Source of the DNA: Oxyruncus cristatus
Lineage: Eukaryota > Chordata > Aves > Passeriformes > Cotingidae
Assembly (NCBI GenBank): GCA_013399855.1
Contig: VXAY01002602.1
Location: forward strand, 186,001 to 250,000
Direction of reading: 5' to 3'
DNA length: 64,000 nucleotides
Each line of letters starts with the position of its first letter. Within the stretch, counting starts at the first letter, position 1. The notes beneath the pieces are model-generated. The model did not search any database. It saw only the letters and a list, made by a program, of their open reading frames with translations, and was not told where the DNA came from. This document shows positions 23,354 through 36,905 of the stretch, in pieces. A program made the translations under genes and the position numbers.

Positions 23354-24419
23354 CCTACTGTATGGAGACTGCATGAGATCTTGATATGTAGCCTCCTCTT
23401 ACAGTTAATAAAGAGAAACAGGCAATTCTAGGATGCAGTTTATCTACTTCAAAAGTAGTTGACTAAAATAGAACACATAAACCATGACTTAGAGTAACTC
23501 ATTTTTCTGTTTCTTTATTTTTCTCAAAAGAAAAAGTCTTAAATGAGGACTTCACATCTAAATAATTCCAGTGTTAGAGCAGATGAAACTCACTTTCATC
23601 CCTTTTTTAATATTTTTCTTCATTGAAGTCAGAAGGAAATTGGTCATAATTTGTGAAATGCATAAATGTTGCACCTTTTTGTTTCAGTGAGACATAATTC
23701 ACATGCCTTTCCATAAAGAAATGATGCTTATGTAGTAATGGGATTTCGTTTACCACATACTTATTGACAGTGTTGATATTTGACAAAACCAAATCCAATA
23801 TATTTACCTTTTTTTATTATTGTCATTAATGCAAACACTACAACAACATAGCCCTATCCTATGAACCATTTTTTAGTGCAGTTTGGGGTAATAGAAGTTG
23901 AACAGTCTATGAGACTGTCCATTATTCTGTTTTGGTACAGATAAAAATGCCCATCTTTTATATTTATCCTGAAAAATGTTGCTGAGGAGTTATAGCACAA
24001 TATGAAAAAAAGGAATAATTTACAGACTTTTTTGTGCCTGTGTGGTAAAGAACATGGCACTTCAGACTCTGATATACAAAGTTCCAGAAGGTCATTTCTT
24101 TCCTTATATATGCAAGTTCCCTGTAAAGCTAACATTTTATCTGTATTCTATTAGCTTTTTTATCAAAGGCCTGCAGGTGTTTTAATATTTTCGACAAAAG
24201 ACCTACTTAGCAGGCATATTGGCTACAAACACTGAGGGATTTAGGACAAAATCACCAAAAATGTGCTTCAATGCATCCTTGCTTCAATATATTCAATGCT
24301 TAACTGTGTATATGCTGTTTTTTTCAAATCATAGAATTCTTACATAGCATCTAATGGATCTTTCATGTTACATGTAAATCTCATATATGCTTGTTGTAAA
24401 ATTTTATTGGCAATACCCA

Positions 24420-24730
24420 AATTTCATGCAAATTCAGCAATTACCAAAATGTGATTGCTCATTTCCATTAAGTCAAATGACCTTGTGACTCTTGTCTAAT
24501 GGTACAGAATTATTTTATAAGATTTATTAATGAGCTACTTATAGTACCAGTGGTGTTCTCAGGAGCAGATTTTCCAGCCTGTGAAGCTGGGTCAGCCTGA
24601 CATTAATGGAATGTTTGTGATTTACTTGGCAAATAAGTTAATGTTTCTGAGCTGCATTATCAACTTACATATTTATGCAAAATTTCAAGACATCTAAACT
24701 CATAATTTTTCTGCCTGATTGCTCTCCAGA
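24420..24730. other. Candidate conserved non-coding element (speculative)
   Basis: About 300 bp of balanced composition with no microsatellite, transposon or open frame. It is dense in homeodomain-type cores (ATTAA, TAATG, TTTATTAATGAG) and includes ATGCAAAT-like words (ATGCAAATTCAGC near 24426). This is the texture typical of conserved enhancers in gene deserts. It is a judgement from appearance only; no alignment was possible. Confidence 0.2.
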
Positions 24731-27700
24731 ACACATCAAATGGATTTAGTATACATAGGGAGAACATATTATCTAAGTACTTCGTAAAGATCAATACCTG
24801 AAACATGCCTATTTAGAAACATCTCTTCCTCTCAGGCTCATCTGCTTATTACAGTGGAGTGCTTTCTAATTAACTCCTGAGAAGAATCCAAACTTTAAAG
24901 TAGACATGAAAAGGAATGCACTAGCAATGAATAACTTGCAATGTGTTTAATTTTTGGCTATTAACTTCATTGCAAAATCATGGGATACACTCACTTATGT
25001 AAGGTGTACCTGTAAAAATAATAAAGATTAGCAGAAAAAAAAAAAAAGGATAAAAGGATTCAGGGCTATCAAGATAATATAAAAATAACAAATTATTTTT
25101 TTATTTAAAATATAATTCAGTTAAGTTTAAAACAACTTTATAAATGCAGGTAGCATATATTAGGACTTGGTTCTATCTTTTACCAAGTTCCTCTAGATAT
25201 AGCTGATTCATGCATTTTATGGTGAATAGGACAGGGTAATAAAAACCTTAATTTGACTTTTCTAATAACGGACAGCTTTCCTGCAGTCAATGTAACATGA
25301 TTTTATTTGAAATAGAGTATATCTACTGGACATAGAGCTTATGCCATGTTTCCTCACAATCTGCTATAATGACTAATTATCCAACTGAAAAATCTACAAC
25401 TATTGTAGTTCATTCCCTTTTATTTAATTTTCTTCTGCTTCAGCTGCCAACACTGTTTTTACTCATACTTTCTCTACTACATTAAAAAGCATTCTTTTGT
25501 CAGATATCTCAAATATTATGCTAAGGTTACTCTCTCAATTATTTTAAAATAACTGTATTTCACTGTATTTATAGTTTTGATTCTTATGTGTTTCTCCTCA
25601 GAATAATAACTGTCCAATCTACAGGAGAGTGAAAAAACTCTCCGATTTTCCCATTTCCTATTATGGGTGAGCATAAAGGGTGGGAATCAGGACCTTGATC
25701 ACTTTGAGTGTTTTGGATAAAAGGCTTCATCCTAATCCATCACTGTCTACAATTGTAGATCTTGACAGTGATTCAATGCTGTGAATGTTGCTATTGTTTA
25801 TTGTACATACTAAGAATGAAGAAGCTTCTGTAATTTTGTGATTTGCTTCTGTGCAAAACTGTATGTATGCATATATACAGACCTGGGAGGGAAAGGGTAG
25901 TAAGGGGAAGCCTATGTTGTTTATGATGCTCTCTTTGCAGGTTAATTCAGAGTAACTCCGGAATATTATTTCCATTAATGTTGGATTAGGGTTCTAGCTT
26001 ATCTTTCATGGCTATAGGGAAACCCCATATACTAATAGGGAAATTCATGTAGGACATCTTAAACTGAACATTATTAACGTTGCTCAATGCTGCAATTTAG
26101 GAAAAAAAATACGAAAAATAAATTGTTAGAATTATACTGAGGCAAAAAGTGAATATTGGAATTTTATGTTAAGCTTCTGCTTTTTCAGGATTTTGTAAAA
26201 ATACAAATGTAACAAAAATTTCCATTTAAGGTCATAGGTTAAGAAATTTATGTCTTTTCCTTTGGTTCATGTTATATAGAAAGGTGAGGAGGTTGCCCAG
26301 TCACACTGAGCAATACATTGCTATTAAATATGAATATTGAACAGGTTTGTGAAATTTTGCTTGTGACTGCTATACAGTTTTATTTTAAAAACATTCTTTT
26401 AATTTGACAAATAACCCCCCAAAAACCCACAAACCCTGCAAGACTACATTTATTCTTCTTTTCATTCAATTCTCTTGAAAGAATAGAGAATACAACACCC
26501 AAGAAGCCAAATGTGTCCTCACCAAAATGTGATGTTTCTCAAGTTCAAAGTTGCCGCAGAGTGTATTGTAAGTAAAACATTCCAAAATTTATCTCTGTAG
26601 AAGCACTTTGCCATACTATCTTGATTTTGTTTCTAATTACAATAATTATAACTTAAAAATCACACATAATTGTTCTGAAGAAGCTTTAAACAGATACAGC
26701 AAAAAAACCTTTTACAATTTTCTAACCGTCTTGTACAAGAAATTTCTTGAAGAACTGATGCTTGAGTAATAAAAAAACAAACCCAAATAAAAACCAATAA
26801 AACCCCTACAAAGCACAACAGGAATACAGCATTTCAGCGAGAATATGTATCTACATTAGACTAAACAATTTTCTGCAACATCATAGGAGAAAAATTTCAT
26901 ACACATATAATTTTAAGTTCCACTGAATCATGAGTCTATAGCAGCAAAAGAGATTCAGGTTTGGTTGGCTTACTGCTCTTTTTCGAATTTCTAATGGCTT
27001 TTATGAAAAACAAAAAACCCTATGGGTTTTGGAAAAAAAAGAGATGGAAAAAAAAGAGGACTATTTAGAGAAATACTCTTATTTCCCCCTGCCCAAAAGA
27101 AAGAAAAAAAACCCTAGAACTCTAATGCACAGTAGATGAAGTTCCAGAGATTAAGTGTTTATTTAGTACTGCCAATAACCATTGAGTTGGTTGTTTCATA
27201 GTAGTATCACTGTTCATTGTCAAAGCATCCAGACATTTGACCTTTATTTTCCAATGACCACTTGAATTTTGAAAGAAACACTTTGAAAAAAGTCAGAAAG
27301 TATCACCACTAAGAGCACATCTTTTCTCACCGAAAAAAAGTGATTTAAAATGTGACTAATTAAAAGTATTTATCACCTTTCTGTTCTCTCCTGTTTTGTC
27401 CTTAACTACAAGGCAATCATTTTAGTGATTGATGTCTTTAAATTTGGGTGTTTAACTTAGTCATATGACTAAGAACGAGTTAAGTACTAAGCAGATAAAA
27501 ACATTGTACCGAATATTAGAATACTATCGTGTAATATATCATATTCATGTGATATATCATATTAATTCTTTTAACTCTTATAATTCTTTTCAAGTTCAAA
27601 TATGCTAACCCGTATGGAATATCTACAAGTAGTTTATGTAATATAGTATTTCAAGTGTGTAAATATTGAAATTAATTTTCTTGGTAAACGTTACAGAAAA

Positions 27701-27878
27701 GAAGTTGAAATTTGAATTTTGGTCTAAAACCAAAACAAATGTTTGATCTTAACTGAATCTTTTACTGGGGACCACCTTCACTGAGGACTGGAAGTTATAT
27801 ATGTATTTTAGAATATATTTAAAATGTAAAGAAAATTGAGAAGAAATTTATACAGACTGGATGCCAGATTTCACAGAA

Positions 27879-28020
27879 AAAGAGTCACGGAATACTCTGA
27901 GTTCGAAGGCACACATAAGGATCATTGAGTCCCACTCTTAACTGAATAGCCAATACAGGCATCAAAGCAACCATCTTGGTGTTATTAGCACCATGTTCCA
28001 ACCAACTGAGGTAATCTCAG
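27879..28020 (-). mobile_element. Short CR1 3' end, minus strand
   Basis: AGAGTCACGGAATACTCTGA then GTTCGAAGGCACACATAAGG and ATCATTGAGTCCCACTC are the complement of the CR1 3' terminal block, in a more diverged copy than the one at 22.5 kb. It fades out in the region of CACCATGTTCCAACCAACTG. It is 3' untranslated region only. Confidence 0.8.
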
Positions 28021-28464
28021 GTCTTATTTATTACTATTTTACAGTAGATATGGGAATTGAAATTTGATACAACCGAAAGTGGAAATTAATACTCAGTAGC
28101 GAAAGCATTTATCTAAAAGGACTCAAGAAGTTTTGCAGAGAAAGAAGTGATTAAAGGATTTGTGGTACAATTAACAACTCTCTTTACAAAAACTATGATC
28201 ATTCAAATGAACCCATCCAATCGCACATTTTAAAACAGGAGGAATTGATCCCTTGCCAACAGGTAGTTCTTATTACAGGATATTAAAAATGAAAAAAAAC
28301 ACCTTGTTTTCAAAAAGGAAGTTGAAAAGTTCATAAAGAAACAGGTTAAGGAATATTATTAATTACATAGAAATCATTTTAAGAAGTTCTTGAGACAAAA
28401 CTGTCTGACCTTGGAGAATGTTCTGAGCACTATCACTATATATTTGTCCTAATCTCACATCCAG
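28021..28464. other. Unique DNA between two CR1 ends
   Basis: AT-rich; no gene or repeat recognised. Confidence 0.5.
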
Positions 28465-28575
28465 GTAGATGTGGTGCTTAGGGACATGGTTTAGCGAAGG
28501 CCCTGGTTGTGCTAGGTTTACAGTTGAACTGGATGATCTTAGAGGTGTTTTTCAATCTAAATGATTCTATGATTT
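28465..28575 (+). mobile_element. Short CR1 3' end, plus strand
   Basis: GATGTGGTGCTTAGGGACAT, GGTTTAGCGAAGGCC, GCTAGGTTTACAGTTGAACT and GGATGATCTTAGAGGTGTTT follow in CR1 order and end in AAATGATTCTATGATTTTT. The GTGCTTAGGGACATGGTTTAG block marks a subfamily different from the 7.8-kb copy. About 110 bp remain. Confidence 0.9.
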
Positions 28576-30572
28576 TTCCCCAAACATCTACTTTTGGCCA
28601 TTGAAATAAACAAGATGTAAATCTACATAGACCTGATGTTTAATGTGATTTAACTGTAACATTTGCAGCAGTAGCAAAGGAAACTCTTTTACTTGTTTTC
28701 CAGCTCATATTAGTCAGATAGTGCTGGGAGGATGTAATCAAGGTCTTTGTCTGGGAGAGTGTTTTACTGAATGCTTCAGCCATGACACTAATTCAATCTG
28801 AATTCATTCAATCTTTCAAAATAATCATTCAAGACATTGTACCAAAACAACTGGTGTGATTTTAAGTCGGAATTTAATCAATTTATTAAAAAGTTTGTAA
28901 AGCTCTTTACATTAATTGTTTTGGGGGGGGGGGTTTCTAATCATATGTTTGATACATTCTTCCATTATTTTTGAAAATACACTTTTAAATTATATAATTT
29001 TGTTACATTGTATTTATTATGTTGGAAAAAATATATACATTGAGGCATGGATTAAGTGTATCTGTGGAATTTGTAGTACTCCATAATGTGGTCAATTCTA
29101 TACTCTCATCATTCAGAGAGATATAATAAAGATAGCTCTATTACACAGAAATATATATTTTACAATGTATGGATTTACAACCTGGAACTAACGAGATTTT
29201 AACCTTCAAAAAATTATGACGCTTTGCATTCTGTGATGCAGTATACGCAGTAAAGTTTTGATCTGACTTTCCTTTGTAGTATCTCAGTGTCAGGATTTAT
29301 TTCATAATGTCCATATCCATTCAGTTGAGATAATTTTTTGTCTTTTTAAGAAGTTTAAAATATCTCCTGCCCAAAACTCTGTATTTCATCCATATAGTAC
29401 TGAGTGATCATAGTTCTATAAAAGTTAACAAAATACATTTGTATATATTATACTAATTACCCTTAACACCATAATTCCAAATGCCTAATTTTGATTGTTT
29501 AGTAGACTAGAAAAATATTTATTCAAGTGACTAATATCTCCTTAACAGAGTTTTATTATTAGGTTAAATTCTCAATATGATTGAATTATTATTGGGGCCT
29601 CTGGCAGTTTATTTGTTTGTAGAATGAGAGGAGTGCCTAAAACACCAAGCGCTGAGTAACGACTACAGCATACTTTTACTATGCATCCAAGTATACCAAT
29701 AAGTTTTTCAAGATATTCTCCCAGGTATGTTTTTGGAGTTGCCCATTTGTTTGATCAAGCACTCAGTACGTCAGAAATACATTCCCTCCAGTGTTTATGT
29801 CTGTTATCTCCATTCCACTCTTAGAGATGAACCAATTCTCATGAATTCTGCTGTAAGATGTCAACCTCTAATTGCTGCATGCTCAGAAGGTAAATATAAA
29901 AATAGCTTTTCATGCAGTTCTACTGCTTCTCCTCATGAGTTGCACATGTCCTTTTTGCCCATGACTGTGTTCAAGCAAGTTCTCAAGTTACCTTCTACTA
30001 GTACCTAGTAATAACATCAATACAATTAAAACAGAAACTTTTCACCTGGCTTTAATTCCAAACTGTAGAGAAAGAGGACACTATAATGAGAGAAAAATGT
30101 ATCTACATCTATATGCTTTTCTTTGAAAGTGGACTAGCTCTTCCTATTTTATTCATGTTCAGATATTAATTAAATTGAAACAAATGATAATGGAAGTACT
30201 CAAGGAGGTATGATGGTAAAAGGAACTAAAATAACTGGAACAAAGGTTGAGGAGTTCTCTTTTGTATGTCCAAAACCAAACGAGATTCTCTTCAGTAAAA
30301 AAATGTAGCTTTTTCCTTCGGAGAAGGAAGTTGACAATACTAACTCCATCAGCAACTCATTAAAAATTATAAAAAAAAAAAGTCAAATTCATATAATAAC
30401 TCAGATAATAAATGGTTCAATCAAGCGTTTTGTTTTAAGTGCTTTTTTCAGTTAAGTTCTAGAAACATTGGAAAATACATGGAATCTATATATATGAAAA
30501 ACAAAATATATTCTCTTTATTATATAAATGAAGAAAGTGACATTTTATAGAGTGAAGATCCTCTAAGAGATA

Positions 30573-30599
30573 AAAAGCTTAAAAAACTATTAAGCTTTT
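30573..30599. repeat. Perfect 10-bp inverted repeat
   Basis: AAAAGCTTAA (30573-30582) pairs with TTAAGCTTTT (30590-30599) across a 7-nt loop. AT-rich; possibly chance. Confidence 0.75.
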
Positions 30600-30896
30600 C
30601 TTGTGTTTGTTGTATCACATGTTCATGTATACTTAGTGCATTTCATTGACAGAAGATTCATATTAAACACCATTTTGAAATTCCAGTCTCCACCTACCTA
30701 CTTTTTTTCTACCTCTGACACTAAAAGAAATTTGTAATAATTCTCTCATCTAAAGTCACTGCAAGTTAAAACAAAAAAACAATTATACAATATGTCATAA
30801 TAATAAAACTCTAACACCTCCAAAAGCAGGACACCAAACTTGAACTCTTAAATTTTACCATAATTTGTGGGGACCATTTATTTGACTTTTTTTGTT

Positions 30897-30938
30897 GGGG
30901 TGGGTGGGGCTTTTTGTTGTGGGGTATTTTGTTTTGGG
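30897..30938 (+). repeat. G/T-rich tract with G-quadruplex potential
   Basis: The tracts GGGG-T-GGG-T-GGGG are followed by GGGG at 30921-30924 after an 11-nt loop, and by another GGG at 30936-30938. This fits a relaxed quadruplex rule with loops of 1, 1 and 11. The surrounding DNA is AT-rich, so the G clustering stands out. Confidence 0.5.
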
Positions 30939-33900
30939 TATTTTTTTTAAATATTTGATTATATTTATTTTTTATTTAATGATATTTTCTGTGGATTTGA
31001 GGAAATAAAAGCTCCAGAGAAAAGTAAGAAAAATTACAAAATTATTTTTGAACTTTCTCAAATAGTTTATATTTTCTCATACAATTTAAAAGACCCTAGG
31101 GCATTGCAGAATAAGTCCACATTTCAGAGTTCAGTACTTTCAGTCCAACATTTTTCTACAGAAAGTTATTTTAAGGTGTTCAATCACAAAACTAAGGTTT
31201 GCTTTCACTTCAACATAAGTTTTATTGAAGATGATAAATTCTACTGGGATCTGGAATAAATTCATTTAATTAGAAATCAAAGAGGATATTTAACAAACTT
31301 CTCTGCATCATCTTCTGTCTTTCTCCACCTCTCTCTTTCTCCCTCCACTCCTGCTCAGTCTCTGTAAAGAAATTAAAAATTCCCTGCCCAAGACAAACAC
31401 GTTAAACTATATGGAATAAATATGGAAAAATATAGTTTTTCCTAAAAACTAGTAAAAATATTATCTGATCATTGAAAAGCAGAGAAAAATTATTTCTGTG
31501 AAATATTTTTTCTTTAAATTTTACCACCTGACAACAAGCACAGAAAATTTATACAGTGACCATGATAAACCAAAATACATTTTTCCCATTTTTTTCCACA
31601 GTTCAATTTCACCTGTTTTATTTTCTCTGTGATGGTTTGATTACTTACTTTCAGTAGTTAGATCTCTATAGTATAACTTGGGAAACGAAATTTTACAAAA
31701 CATTTCTTTGTCAATTATTCCTGTAAATTGGTAAACAAATGCATATATTCTGGTAATCATATGCATATACAAAATAAAACAAGTTATCAGACTACTTAAG
31801 AAATATGGATTTAATAAGAAATAAATCTGTAGAACTGAAGCTATTCACAAATTTTGTACAAAATCAGTAAAAAGCTTTGGTAGATATAAAAAAGAAAGAT
31901 AATATAATAATTTCAAAATAATTTCTTTTGACATTTTCAAATTAAATACAGGAAATACAGAATTCCAGAAATATCAAAGAAACTCCTGCAACATTTTGAA
32001 AATTTATTTTTTAAAGTATATTTTTCCAAATCTTTATTTTTGATTGATTATTCTTCAAAGAGAGCAATAAAACTTTAAACTGCTCAGTAAAAACAATATA
32101 ATGTCACTTAAGTGTGTATGTTTATATATATATTTATTCACATTATCTAAAAAAAAAATTTAAAAATATACAAAACTTAAATTTTATGTAAAAATTCCTT
32201 TTTTTTTTTCAGTATTTCATTGTGATCATAAAATCTAGATGTTTACTCTTGGAATAGATAGAACTTGAAATGGAATTTTATCATTGCTATGCTCAGCACT
32301 GATTCTAATGAATTATTTTTATCTTTCTTATGGATTGCACCCCTTTGAACACATTAATACTCTTGGAAAATGAAAAAAAATACTGATGTATTATCATATA
32401 ATTCATAGCAATTAATTACATTATACAACTGTATGAATAGATTACTAAACTAATTCATGGGGAGTGCAATGAGACATACTAAAACTTGTCTGTGGTTATC
32501 AACATAAAAAAAATAGTAGTTTTAAAATAACATCATAAAATCTAAATTTTTTCCTCATTAATGCTACAATCATATCTGTTATCCTACCTATTTACCCAAT
32601 CACTGCTTCTTATGTAACTAATTTCAATATTAGATTTGTGCATATGTGTTTTCATATAAATGCCAAAATTTATTCGATGTATTGCACATAAATGTTGTTC
32701 ATCATAAATAATTGTATGATTTAAGTTAAAATTAAATTCAAACCTGTTTTTTGCAAATATTTAAAACACCCATTATGCACGTAAGAGGAATGATTGCAGA
32801 AGCACCCGATGTACAGTCATATTTTGTAATTAATTTTACAAGACTGTTAACATTAAACAATTTCTCTCACATATTAGAAGGATCAACCCAATAATAATAT
32901 TGCTATACAGATGTTTAAGTCACGAAAAATAAAGTTACAGAATGAAAATACAGGAAGACTTTAAACCCCAAAGTGGTTTGGTCTCAGCTAACATTTATCT
33001 TCAAATATAGGAAATAGCACGACTCCATTCCAGGATAGGTGACATGTTTATCTTACCTTGTGCCCTCCTGTTCCCCAATAGTCTTTGACTTATCATATTG
33101 TGACCTTTCTAATAGCTTTATAGAGGATCAATCAGGCCAAGAAAGAACTGTAATACAAAGAAGTATTCATTATTTTATATTGGCTTAAACTAATAGACAT
33201 GACAAGTAAAACATGGGTGATTGATTTCCTGACCTTTAAAGTGTTTTATATGTAAAGTGCATAAGTTCCAGCCATACAAGATATTTAATGTTAAAAATGA
33301 ATTTTAATGTTAACTATATTTGTTATATGCTGCCAGTAGAACTCGCATTTCATGACAGCAAGATCTACTGTTTCATCTCTTTGCAATGACTCTTTTCATG
33401 AACTTGTCTGATACCTTTCTAGTTCTTTAGAGTATATATTGAATATCCAAAGAATAAAATCTCTTTTAAGAGCTATTTGGCTATGTACTGAACTGCAATG
33501 AAGACAAAATCAAGTTCAGGAATTTTGCAGAGACTAACTTTCCAAACAGATACATAAAGACCAATGTACCTTTGGGATTGAACATAAAATGACAAAACAA
33601 AAAATTGTGTGGGAGTGGGAAAAATAGGTGGAAAATAAATGTTTTTCTGTTTTGAGAAACCCATTTCAGAAAGAAACTAGTGATCTAACTAACAAAGACT
33701 TCTCGAATCTTTATGCATTTGTTCACTAGAGAAAGTAAATTTTGAGCAGTCACTTATAACATACATAGACTTAGCTGATTTTTCTAGACCCCACTATGGC
33801 TCGAAGTATGTAAAATCCTGGAGATGAATTTTAGATGAGGAACAAGGGATCTGATATTCAATTACAGTAGAAGGGTACTGACCTTCTGAAAATCTAATGC

Positions 33901-35163
33901 TTTTATAGGGTCTCATTTCATGCTTTCTCAGGTTCAGGCCCCTCTTCCATAAGTATCTTCTGTATGATGATATCAGTCCTAACAATGGCACAGCCTAAAT
34001 TTACGGTGAATGGAAACAACTCTTAAACCCACTACTTCAAATCTATATTTCAGTGTTCTTTGCATGGACTTCTTTTACTCCCTGCTATATTCTACAGATC
34101 TTAACTTTCATGTTCTATAGTTTTTTGAAAAGTCTGTACTTAGACCAACATCTAATTATATTGATTCTGCCTAGAGACCAGAATATGCATCTCATTACCA
34201 AGCAAACAAAAAATAATTATCCCTGTTTGCTCCCTAGAAACTTCATATAGCAAAATAATTTTTGAATTTTTGTTCTACTACAAGTCTGAATGGAATCACA
34301 TTGACACATATATATTACTTTTAATGCATGCATTTCAAATTTTGCCTCCCCCCCCCCATTAGGTAGTGTCATCAACAATTTATCCTTTTCATATTTTCAG
34401 CAAATCAAAAAAAGTTTTTCTTTTTCTGAAAATACAGTAGGCTTTAAGAAGAGCTTCGGTGGGTCATTTGAACACGTATCTTATAAAATAACATGAGAAA
34501 AACACTACATGTTACAATGGACTCTTCTAGCCATGGTTCTTCTTGCTCCTGAACTATAAATTTCTTAGCCACTAAAGTAACCGTATTTATCCAGTGTATG
34601 AGATTCTGTTTACCTTTAAAAATAAAACCTGTTGTCATTTATGCAAAAGGAAACATAAAGTGATCACTCTTAATATTAGGGAGACAAGAATTAGGTGAAA
34701 TTCCTCTACTTGTTTATCATTATTTTGTGCCAGTACTCTAATTTTTAATAAAGATATATTGCTATGTTAAGCAATAAGGGGCAACCACAATTATACAAAA
34801 TAAACACATAGTTAGCAGTTCTGATATTTACTTGGTGACTAATACTTCAATAATGAATACTAGAAAATATGGCAATTATGTTGATTAAATTCCCATTCCG
34901 AGGACTAATTGACGTGTTCTCCTCCTACATAGTGGTAAAAGAATGTACAAATAGCACATGAAGCCTAAAAGTTCCTACATTATCCTGCTGGATGACTAGA
35001 TGTCAAAAAAAATAAAACCCTGCATGAAAAACCATGACCACGGTTTTCTACTTTCTGCATGTCGTGTAACTTTATTTCCCCTTTCCTTTCTCTTTTTTCT
35101 CAAGTTTTTCTTGCTTCAAGTGTATTCTAGTAAAAACAAACAAATAAAATCAATAACACCTTT

Positions 35164-35341
35164 CACAGAATCACAGAATAGGAAAGGTTGGAAATGACCA
35201 CAGTGGTCATCTGGTCCAATCTCCTTGCTCAAGCAGGGTCCTAAAGCACATTGTACAGGATTGTGTCCAGACTGTTCTTGAATAACTCCAGTGAGGGAGA
35301 CTCCACAATCGGGTATAGTACTCCAGATGTGGCCTCTTTTC
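35164..35341 (-). mobile_element. Short CR1 3' end with internal deletion, minus strand
   Basis: It opens CACAGAATCACAGAATAGGA, then AGGTTGGAAATGACCACAGT, TCATCTGGTCCAATCTCC and CTCAAGCAGGGTCCTA, all the complement of the CR1 3' untranslated region. After GAGACTCCACAATC the match jumps to ACTCCAGATGTGGCCTC, which in CR1 lies several hundred bases further into ORF2. A block has been deleted internally. Confidence 0.9.
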
Positions 35342-36442
35342 TTGAAGTCTGGCAGGATTTGATCAGAGGAATTATTATCGTAATTATTATTCCTTTAGAA
35401 GTGGAGAAGACATAGGGATTTTCTTTTTTAGTAAGCATTTTCTATTCCTTATTTTAAAATCAGATCTCCTGGAATTTACTGTTACAATTAGTAAGTTGTC
35501 CTGTCTGAGCTATCTTGGCCCCTTTCAAGATATCTGGTCTCTCTCAGGATATCATCACTCTCCTCATAGCAGTCAAATGCTATGTTTTCAAACAACAATT
35601 TATAGTTGATATAGTTTTACATTACCATATCTTCTAACAGGATGCTGAGTTAACCTAATACTCCTTATCATCATTAACTGAGTATTGTTGTTATCTGTAA
35701 CATTCTCATCCTACAAATAAGAGTAATGACAGAGATTTTTGAATGATGGTTCTTATGGAAATGACATAGTAGAGTTAGATTTTATTCCAGATTAGGATAA
35801 ATTCAGAATGCCAAATGTAAGCATCTGAGCAATGCAAGTCTTACAGTTATCCGCATTTTCTTTAACACCTCAGTCTCTGTAAAATTAAATTCTTTAGTCA
35901 ATTCACATTTGAGTGTAGGCTACAAGGTAGGATTCTCAGATTTCATATTCTTTTAAGAAATATGATAAAAAGCCTTTAAAAATTACTATCATTAAATCAC
36001 ATAATGTATGATTGGGCAGGACAAATCTTTAGTACCTCTAAGAGTACATAATATCAAAAAGTGCAGAAGCAGAGAACAAAAAAGAATTATAGGGAATCCT
36101 ACCTGCTATTAAAAAAAAGTTTTTTAGAAAGATATGAATTCTTGTTCATATTCAAACATTCAAGATTACTATCATGTAAATGATACTTCTCCACATATGA
36201 TGTAGTTTCAACAAAGAACAAATAAAATAGTAATGGAACAAGAATTAAGACTTTCAATGTTTCCTCCCTTGCCATTAACACTGAAAACGCAAAATGAACC
36301 TGACACTGCAGGTCATTACCAAATATAAGATTCAAACTGTACTACTAGGAAATCTTTATTTTTACTATGTATATTAAGGGATTAATAATATGGACTTCCT
36401 TGTTGTCCATATGAAAAGATTTTGGGCATAAAAACTCCAAGG

Positions 36443-36444
<2 letters not shown>
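35342..36444. other. Unique DNA, no gene seen
   Basis: AT-rich; no gene or repeat family recognised. Confidence 0.55.
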
Positions 36445-36485
<41 letters not shown>

Positions 36486-36525
36486 NNNNNNNNNNNNNNN
36501 NNNNNNNNNTTTTTTTTTTTTTTTT
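36445..36525. repeat. Poly(T) tract interrupted by an assembly gap
   Basis: 39 T (36445-36483), AA, then 24 N (36486-36509), then 16 T (36510-36525). The gap lies inside a homopolymer, so the true length is unknown and the 24 N may be a placeholder. No transposon signature was recognised on either side, so it is not clearly a retroelement tail. Confidence 0.95.
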
Positions 36526-36784
36526 GGTTTTTGTGAAATACTTACAAAAGCCCAGTTTCAAGAAATAATGTATATTAATTTTTTAGTTTTCTACAACACC
36601 ATGTTTTCTGGAAAGTAGGAATTGACTCAGGAATTTGTTTTTCCACCTCACAAGAAGAAATCTAGATCATGCTGTCGTGATCTTTAAAAGAAAGATTAAT
36701 ATTTCTAATATACAGCTATGTCATGTGTAACACCTGACATAAAATATGTGGTGTACCTTAAACTTCTTTTCAACCATTTATACT

Positions 36785-36905
36785 TACAGATGAACATATG
36801 TATACAGATATATAGATATACATATATATATGCACGTTTATGTGTGTATATGCAAATATGTATATATGCATAACTAGACACATACATGTGTGTGTGCATG
36901 CAAGC
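36785..36905. repeat. Alternating TA/TG/CA low-complexity tract
   Basis: ATATGTATACAGATATATAG and similar words grade into TGTGTGTATATGC and CATACATGTGTGTGTGCATG. It is an alternating purine-pyrimidine microsatellite-like stretch. The 78-codon minus frame across it is repeat-derived (Tyr/Ile/Cys/His). Confidence 0.75.

Larger units (their letters stand above)
22606..27878. other. Unique DNA, no gene seen; one candidate conserved block
   Basis: This is AT-rich with no recognised gene. Small structures are a 16-bp palindrome at 23338-23353, a 7-bp inverted repeat with a 6-nt A-rich loop at 25624-25643, and an A13 run near 25036. The stretch 24,420-24,730 is free of low complexity and is listed as a candidate conserved element. 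Confidence 0.5.
28576..35163. other. Unique AT-rich DNA, no gene seen
   Basis: 6.6 kb with no recognised gene or transposon. It holds an 11-G run (28923-28933), a G/T-rich possible quadruplex (30897-30938), a 10-bp inverted repeat (30573-30599), a pyrimidine-rich patch (about 31,306-31,362) and a 10-C run (34348-34357). Frames are all under 95 codons and look random. Confidence 0.55.

Noticed and set aside
24330..24345. ATCATAGAATTCTTACA as a minus-strand CR1 tail
   Set aside because: Only one octamer-like word; the following bases do not match the CR1 3' terminal block.
25624..25643. Hairpin with an A-rich loop as a terminator or structured RNA
   Set aside because: Only a 7-bp stem in vertebrate DNA with no transcript evidence; chance is likely.
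29727..30008. 93-codon plus-strand frame
   Set aside because: No motif, AT-rich flanks and no splice or promoter support; this length is expected by chance.
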